The position numbers and the translations under genes were made by a program. Shown here in pieces: positions 63,550 to 64,000 of a DNA stretch of 64,000 nt; the first letter of the stretch is position 1, and every line of letters starts with the position of its first letter. The notes below the pieces were generated by a model that was not told the origin of the DNA, ran no database searches, and was given only the letters and a program-made list of their open reading frames with translations. The stretch covers positions 106,714,001 to 106,778,000 of the forward strand of contig NC_134102.1 of the NCBI RefSeq assembly GCF_000715075.1, given 5' to 3'. The DNA comes from Nicotiana tabacum (taxonomy: Eukaryota > Streptophyta > Magnoliopsida > Solanales > Solanaceae).

Positions 63550-64000
63550 TGTAACGACCCAACCGGTCATTTTGAGCTCTAATGCGTCGTCCTGCGGTTT
63601 GAGGCTTTGAGTAGCTTCACTTCAGGTATTATGACTCGTACGTATGGTCAGAATTGAATTTCAGGAAGTTCGGAGTTGATTTGGAAAGAAAATTTTAATT
63701 TCGGAAGTTTTAAGTTGGAAGAATTGACTAAGGTTTGAATTTTGAGTAAATGACCTCAGAATCAGGATTTGAAGGTTCCAATAGGTTCATATGATAATTT
63801 CGGACTTGAGGGTATATTCGGGTTGATTATCGGATGGTCCAGAAGAATTTCGGCGTCTATTATAGAAGATTGGCATTTTGGAAGTTTACGAATTTCTTAA
63901 GATTGATTTGAAATGAATTTTGGTGTTATCGATGTCCGTTTGGAATTCCGAACCTTGGAATAGGTTCCTATCGTGATTTGTGACTTGCACGTAAAGTTTG
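63550..64000 (+). mobile_element. Gypsy LTR, start only (window edge)
   Basis: TGTAACGACCCAACCGG followed by a sequence close to the first 450 bp of the solo LTR at 2297 (shared GAGTAGCTTCACTTCAGG, GGAAGTTCGGAGTTGATTTG). It runs off the end of the window, so solo or complete status is unknown. Confidence 0.85.

Overview
The window is repeat-filled intergenic DNA from a flowering plant, most likely a member of the Solanaceae and quite possibly Nicotiana. That assignment rests on recognising the LTR-retrotransposon families by eye (SIRE/Maximus-type Copia with a two-knuckle Gag, Tekay/Del-type chromovirus Gypsy LTRs of about 3 kb, small GGGCGGAT...ATCCGCC-type elements), not on a database search. 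No intact host gene, rRNA, tRNA or CRISPR array was found. Essentially every coding segment belongs to a retrotransposon and carries stops or frameshifts.

Layout. 1-2296: a (TTA)n microsatellite, AT-rich DNA and a Stowaway-like MITE. 2297-5260: a Gypsy solo LTR with target-site duplication (TSD) CTTCT. 5261-7043: spacer, a Tourist/PIF-like MITE, a decayed RNase H-like coding relic, and two inverted copies of a small TIR element. 7044-31563: a three-level nest. A minus-strand Copia element (LTRs about 515 bp) was hit in its 3' LTR by a plus-strand SIRE-type Copia (7269-26127, TSD AGAAT/ATAAT). That element was hit in its integrase gene by a plus-strand Tekay-type Gypsy (10831-20945, TSD GTAAT). 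31564-33753: low-copy-looking spacer and a 0.96 kb hAT-like MITE with an internal GGT-rich minisatellite. 33754-43056: one 5'-truncated Gypsy LTR (+) and two solo LTRs (-). 43953-58137: a Gypsy solo LTR of about 4.0 kb (TSD CCTAC/TCTAC), split by a complete but non-coding LARD-like Gypsy derivative (46301-56449, TSD CTGAG). 58138-64000: spacer, another solo LTR (59374-62217), a Copia LTR with a stub of gag, and the start of one more Gypsy LTR running off the end.

How the parts relate. The Tekay element and the LARD share the LTR framework, the initiator-Met primer binding site and about 170 bp of leader, so the LARD looks like a parasite that used Tekay-type enzymes. Comparing all the Gypsy LTRs shows an architecture that ordinary annotation does not name: (i) a CpG-rich array of short palindrome-like motifs at a fixed position whose core differs by family; (ii) two consensus 5' splice-donor sites (GTAAGT) per LTR on the element's sense strand, with a strong 3' acceptor directly before the Tekay gag ATG; (iii) a TGACG direct repeat in several LTRs; (iv) family-specific tandem arrays, one of them made of G-box (CACGTG) units; and (v) a short hairpin about 360-410 nt before the LTR end, present in every complete copy, with a compensatory double change in one family. 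I infer that Gag is translated from a leader-spliced mRNA while the genomic RNA stays unspliced. This is testable and is the most interesting proposal from the window.

Caveats: all comparisons were made by eye, family names come from motif recognition, and element ages are only relative.
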